DNA from: Streptomyces sp. NBC_01549
GTDB lineage: Bacteria > Actinomycetota > Actinomycetes > Streptomycetales > Streptomycetaceae
Assembly: GCF_026339955.1 (NCBI RefSeq)
Contig: NZ_JAPEPW010000004.1
Span: 310,001-374,000, forward strand
Reading direction: 5' to 3'
Length of the DNA: 64,000 bases
The position numbers and the translations under genes were made by a program. The notes beneath the pieces were generated by a model. That model made no database searches, had not been told where the DNA came from, and was given only the letters and a program-made list of their open reading frames with translations. Positions 61,578 through 64,000 of the stretch are shown here, piece by piece (the first letter of the stretch is position 1; each line of letters starts with the position of its first letter).

Positions 61578-61868
61578 TCAGCGTTGGCTGGGCCGAGGCC
61601 CGCATCCAGTGGTTTCCCGCAAGACGGTCAGACGGCGGTGGTATTCGTCCTCGTCGATCTCTCCCCGGGCGAAGCGCTCTGCCAGGAACTGCTCGGGGGA
61701 CGGCCCAGGCGGCCGGGCATCGGCACGGTCACTGCTCCCTCTCGGCCTCGCCAGGGCGCGGTACAGGAGGACGCCGAAGGTGATAATCAGGGCCCAGAAG
61801 AGGATCATGCCGACGGACATGGCGAACCAGCCCCATCCACCGACACCGTGGTCGTACCAGAACAACAT
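61578..61868 (-). CDS. SHOCT-domain membrane protein
   Basis: A 96-residue protein. One transmembrane helix at residues 12-40 (GWFAMSVGMILFWALIITFGVLLYRAL) is followed by a linker and the SHOCT motif (PEQFLAERFARGEIDEDEYHRRLTVLRE). The pattern LxxRFARGEIDxxEYxxRLxxL is diagnostic. In Streptomyces such genes are common next to heavy-metal ATPases, CBS and universal-stress genes, often under dormancy-type control. AGGGAGA lies upstream of the ATG. Role unknown beyond membrane association. Confidence 0.9.
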   Translation of the reverse strand: MLFWYDHGVGGWGWFAMSVGMILFWALIITFGVLLYRALARPRGSSDRADARPPGPSPEQFLAERFARGEIDEDEYHRRLTVLRETTGCGPRPSQR

Positions 61869-62363
61869 GGCGACTCATCTCCCTCCAGGGCACCGAGAGC
61901 CAGGGCCTGGTGCCTGCGACTTTCGAGGTGTCTGGTTCTCACGCTCGCCCGGATCGTGGAGCACGTCATGAGCCGGTGAGGCCAACGCAAGGGGCCGATG
62001 GGCCCTCGTCGCCGAGAGGGGGATGAACAGGATCTGCTGCCCCGGGAGCACATGAGCCGTAAGCAGCAGCTCGGTCACGCGGGCAAGGGCGCTCGTTACC
62101 GAGGACGATCACGGAGTCCTTCGCGGGGGCTGGGACAGGCCGGATACGACGTGCCCGGCGTCGAACCGGGCCCGAGCGACCCTGACCACACCTCGCCGCA
62201 GTTGTTCGCATGCCGTGATCATCGCCCTCCCCATGCACGGAGGCGCGAAAAACGTCTGTACGGCCCTGGCGGCAGAGCCGTTCGTCCCCTGCCACGGGCC
62301 CATCCCGGCGCGATGTGATGGGACCGGACCGCGGGCAACAATGCCGGACGGACAGAGGTGGCC
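61869..62363. other. 490-bp gap before the P-type ATPase
   Basis: No complete gene is seen. On the minus strand, two frames carry short pieces with coding bias (for example LLTAHVLPGQQILFIPLS), which may be another decayed stress gene. The ATPase promoter should lie at 62200-62350. Confidence 0.35.
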
Positions 62364-64000
62364 ATGAACCGCTCCGCCTTCATCACACGGCTGCGCTCTC
62401 TGACCGGGACGGTCGCCTCGCCACGGCTGGAGCCCGCCCTCCTGGCCGTCACGGCATCGGCCCTGACCGCAGGGGGTGCCGCCTGGCTCGCCGGTGACGC
62501 GGGGCTCGCGGACCTGCTGTGGGGCCTGGGCACCCTGGCCGCGGTCCCACCGGCGATGGGTTGGGTGGTCACCGCACTCCGCCACGGCCGTACGGGCGTC
62601 GACCTGATCGCGGTTCTCGCTCTCGGTGGCACCCTCGCTGTCCATGAATACCTGGCCGGCGTGCTCATCGCACTAATGCTGGCCACCGGTCGCACCCTGG
62701 AGGCGGCAGCCCAGCGACGGGCCTCGCACGACCTGCGTGCGCTTCTGGAGCACGCGCCCCGCTCGGCGCGCCGCCGGACAGCGGCCGGAGTCGCCATGGT
62801 TCCGCTGGCCGAAGTCGCAGTAGGTGACCTGCTCGTCGTGGGTCCGGGCGAGGTCGTTCCGGTCGACGGGCGGGTGGAGAGCGCCGTGGCCGACCTCGAC
62901 GAGTCCGTACTCACCGGCGAGTCCTTGAACGTCGAACGGGCGGCGGGCGGCACCGTCCGCAGTGGGGTGGTCAACGCAGGCGGCGCCTTCGAGCTGAGGG
63001 CCACGGCGACCGAGCAGGACAGCACGTACGCCTCAATCGTGCGGCTGGCCAGGCAGGCCGGGGCCGAGTCCGCCCCCGTGGTACGGCTGGCCGACCGCTA
63101 CGCGGCCTGGTTCCTTCCACTCACCTTGGCGGTGGCGGGACTGGCCTGGCTGCTCAGTGGCTCGGCGGTACGAGCGGTCGCGGTGCTGGTGGTCGCCACC
63201 CCCTGTCCGCTGCTGCTGGCCGCGCCGGTGGCCATCGTCTCCGGGATCTCCCGCGCCTCACGCCAGGGAGTCGTCATGCGCGACGGCGGCGCCCTGGAGA
63301 ACCTGGGGCGGGCCCGCACCCTGCTGCTCGACAAGACCGGCACCCTCACCCGCGGCCGCCCTCACGTCCTCGACGTGCTCACCGCACCCGGGTGGCAGCC
63401 CACGGAGGTGCTGAGGCTGGCCGCGTCGCTGGACCAGTACTCGCCCCATGTCCTGGCCGAGGCGATCGTCGACACCGCGCGCGAACGGAAGCTGGTTCTG
63501 TCGGTCCCGTTCGATGTCACCGAGGAGCCCGGCCGGGGTGCTTCGGGCATCGTGGACGGGCACCAGGTGTCCGTCGGCCGCTTCGACGCGACCGACGCCC
63601 GCCCGTCCTGGGCGAGGGCGGTGGACAACCGGGCGCTTCTCGACGGCGCGGCCGTGGCCTGGCTGACCGTCGACGGTTCTCCGGCGGGTGCGGTGCTCCT
63701 CCGAGATCCCCTGCGCCACGACGCCCCGCGCACCCTGCGCCACCTGCGGGCCGCGGGCATCGAGCGACTGCTGATGCTGACGGGCGACCGCGCGGAGCCG
63801 GCCCTCGAGGTGGGCGCCGTCCTCGGCCTGGACGACGTCCGCGCCGGGCTAGACCCGGCCGGCAAGGTCGCCGTCGTACGGGCCGAACGCGAACGCGCGG
63901 TCACCGTCATGGTGGGCGACGGTGTGAACGACGCCCCCGCGCTGGCCGCCGCGGACATCGGTGTGGCAATGGGCGCGCGCGGCTCCACCGCCTCCTCGGA
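62364..64000 (+). CDS. Heavy-metal P1B-type ATPase (partial, runs off the window)
   Basis: The first 545 residues of a metal-exporting P-type ATPase. There is no N-terminal metal-binding HMA domain. Helices at about 20-110 are followed by the actuator domain (VDGRVESAVADLDESVLTGES, TGES loop). The intramembrane motif VVATPCPLLLAAPVAI has TPC where copper and zinc pumps have CPC. DKTGTLT is the phosphorylation site, and MLTGDRAEPAL and MVGDGVNDAPALAAADIG form the hinge. TPCP is the motif reported for the P1B-5 group (nickel/iron export), so the substrate need not be copper or zinc. Start ATG 62364 with GAGGTGG upstream. The last helices lie beyond 64000. Confidence 0.92.
   Translation, partial: MNRSAFITRLRSLTGTVASPRLEPALLAVTASALTAGGAAWLAGDAGLADLLWGLGTLAAVPPAMGWVVTALRHGRTGVDLIAVLALGGTLAVHEYLAGVLIALMLATGRTLEAAAQRRASHDLRALLEHAPRSARRRTAAGVAMVPLAEVAVGDLLVVGPGEVVPVDGRVESAVADLDESVLTGESLNVERAAGGTVRSGVVNAGGAFELRATATEQDSTYASIVRLARQAGAESAPVVRLADRYAAWFLPLTLAVAGLAWLLSGSAVRAVAVLVVATPCPLLLAAPVAIVSGISRASRQGVVMRDGGALENLGRARTLLLDKTGTLTRGRPHVLDVLTAPGWQPTEVLRLAASLDQYSPHVLAEAIVDTARERKLVLSVPFDVTEEPGRGASGIVDGHQVSVGRFDATDARPSWARAVDNRALLDGAAVAWLTVDGSPAGAVLLRDPLRHDAPRTLRHLRAAGIERLLMLTGDRAEPALEVGAVLGLDDVRAGLDPAGKVAVVRAERERAVTVMVGDGVNDAPALAAADIGVAMGARGSTASS

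Noticed and set aside
1..64000. tRNA, rRNA and CRISPR arrays.
   Set aside because: I looked for cloverleaf signatures with CCA-type ends, rRNA conserved blocks and regularly spaced repeats and found none I could support.

Overview
The window is high-GC actinobacterial DNA. Codon third positions are almost all G or C, GTG starts are common, and ATGA stop/start overlaps join genes in operons. The gene families fit Streptomyces: an NRPS, a MocR regulator, an RsbW-type ATPase, a DUF574 methyltransferase and ECF sigma factors. The density of insertion sequences and broken genes suggests an accessory region such as a chromosome arm, a linear plasmid or a genomic island.

Region 1 (1-7060): a truncated short-chain dehydrogenase, a 109-bp IS6 end remnant, and a compact two-gene NRPS system on the minus strand. 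A dimodular A-PCP-C-A-PCP protein is translationally coupled to a stand-alone condensation-domain protein whose HHxxxDG motif reads HLxxxDG. Region 2 (7140-15445): an aromatic-catabolism cluster. A TfdB-like FAD phenol hydroxylase, maleylacetate reductase and a hydroxyquinol-type intradiol dioxygenase form one operon. PcaF, PcaI and PcaJ form a second. Divergent LysR and AraC regulators lie between them. Together they would take a resorcinol-like or (chloro)phenol substrate through hydroxyquinol, maleylacetate and 3-oxoadipate to succinyl-CoA and acetyl-CoA.

Region 3 (15446-25684): a Tn3 transposase tail, a TetR/DUF1772 pair with repeated CTAG-N5-CTAG sites, a DUF4267 membrane protein, a serine recombinase broken by a 139-bp MITE, a truncated tyrosine recombinase, and an IS3 element carrying an IS701 element inside it. 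Remnants and a YciI-like gene follow. Region 4 (25685-36170): two identical 1,976-bp IS1634-family copies, each with its own 5-bp target duplication, plus pieces of LuxR, IS982, IS1182, IS630, IS6 and IS3 genes. Surviving host genes here are an FKBP isomerase, a MocR regulator and a truncated AhpD-like gene. Region 5 (36578-38883): DUF488, VOC and P-loop kinase genes with an IS630 remnant.

Region 6 (38890-46588) is the most striking part. One IS3-type orfB can be followed through an ISAzo13 element, an IS5 element (both flanked by TTA) and a group II intron. The intron's own reverse-transcriptase/HNH gene is split by an ISAs1 element with a 10-bp target duplication. The orfB ends in a chimera with an IS630 remnant. 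Region 7 (46589-56517): a truncated aldehyde dehydrogenase fused to a secreted-protein remnant that contains a second IS701, an RsbW-like ATPase, a membrane protein split by a second ISAs1 (itself carrying an IS1380), a truncated methyltransferase, an ISL3 remnant and a truncated ECF sigma factor. Region 8 (57019-64000) is more intact: a DUF1877 gene, a two-gene exopolysaccharide locus encoding a deacetylase-glycosyltransferase fusion (MatB/PgaBC-like), and a decayed metal locus (CadD-like and CBS pseudogenes, SHOCT protein, and a P1B-type ATPase running off the end).

I saw no rRNA, tRNA or CRISPR array. Family calls are by eye from motifs; no database search was run.
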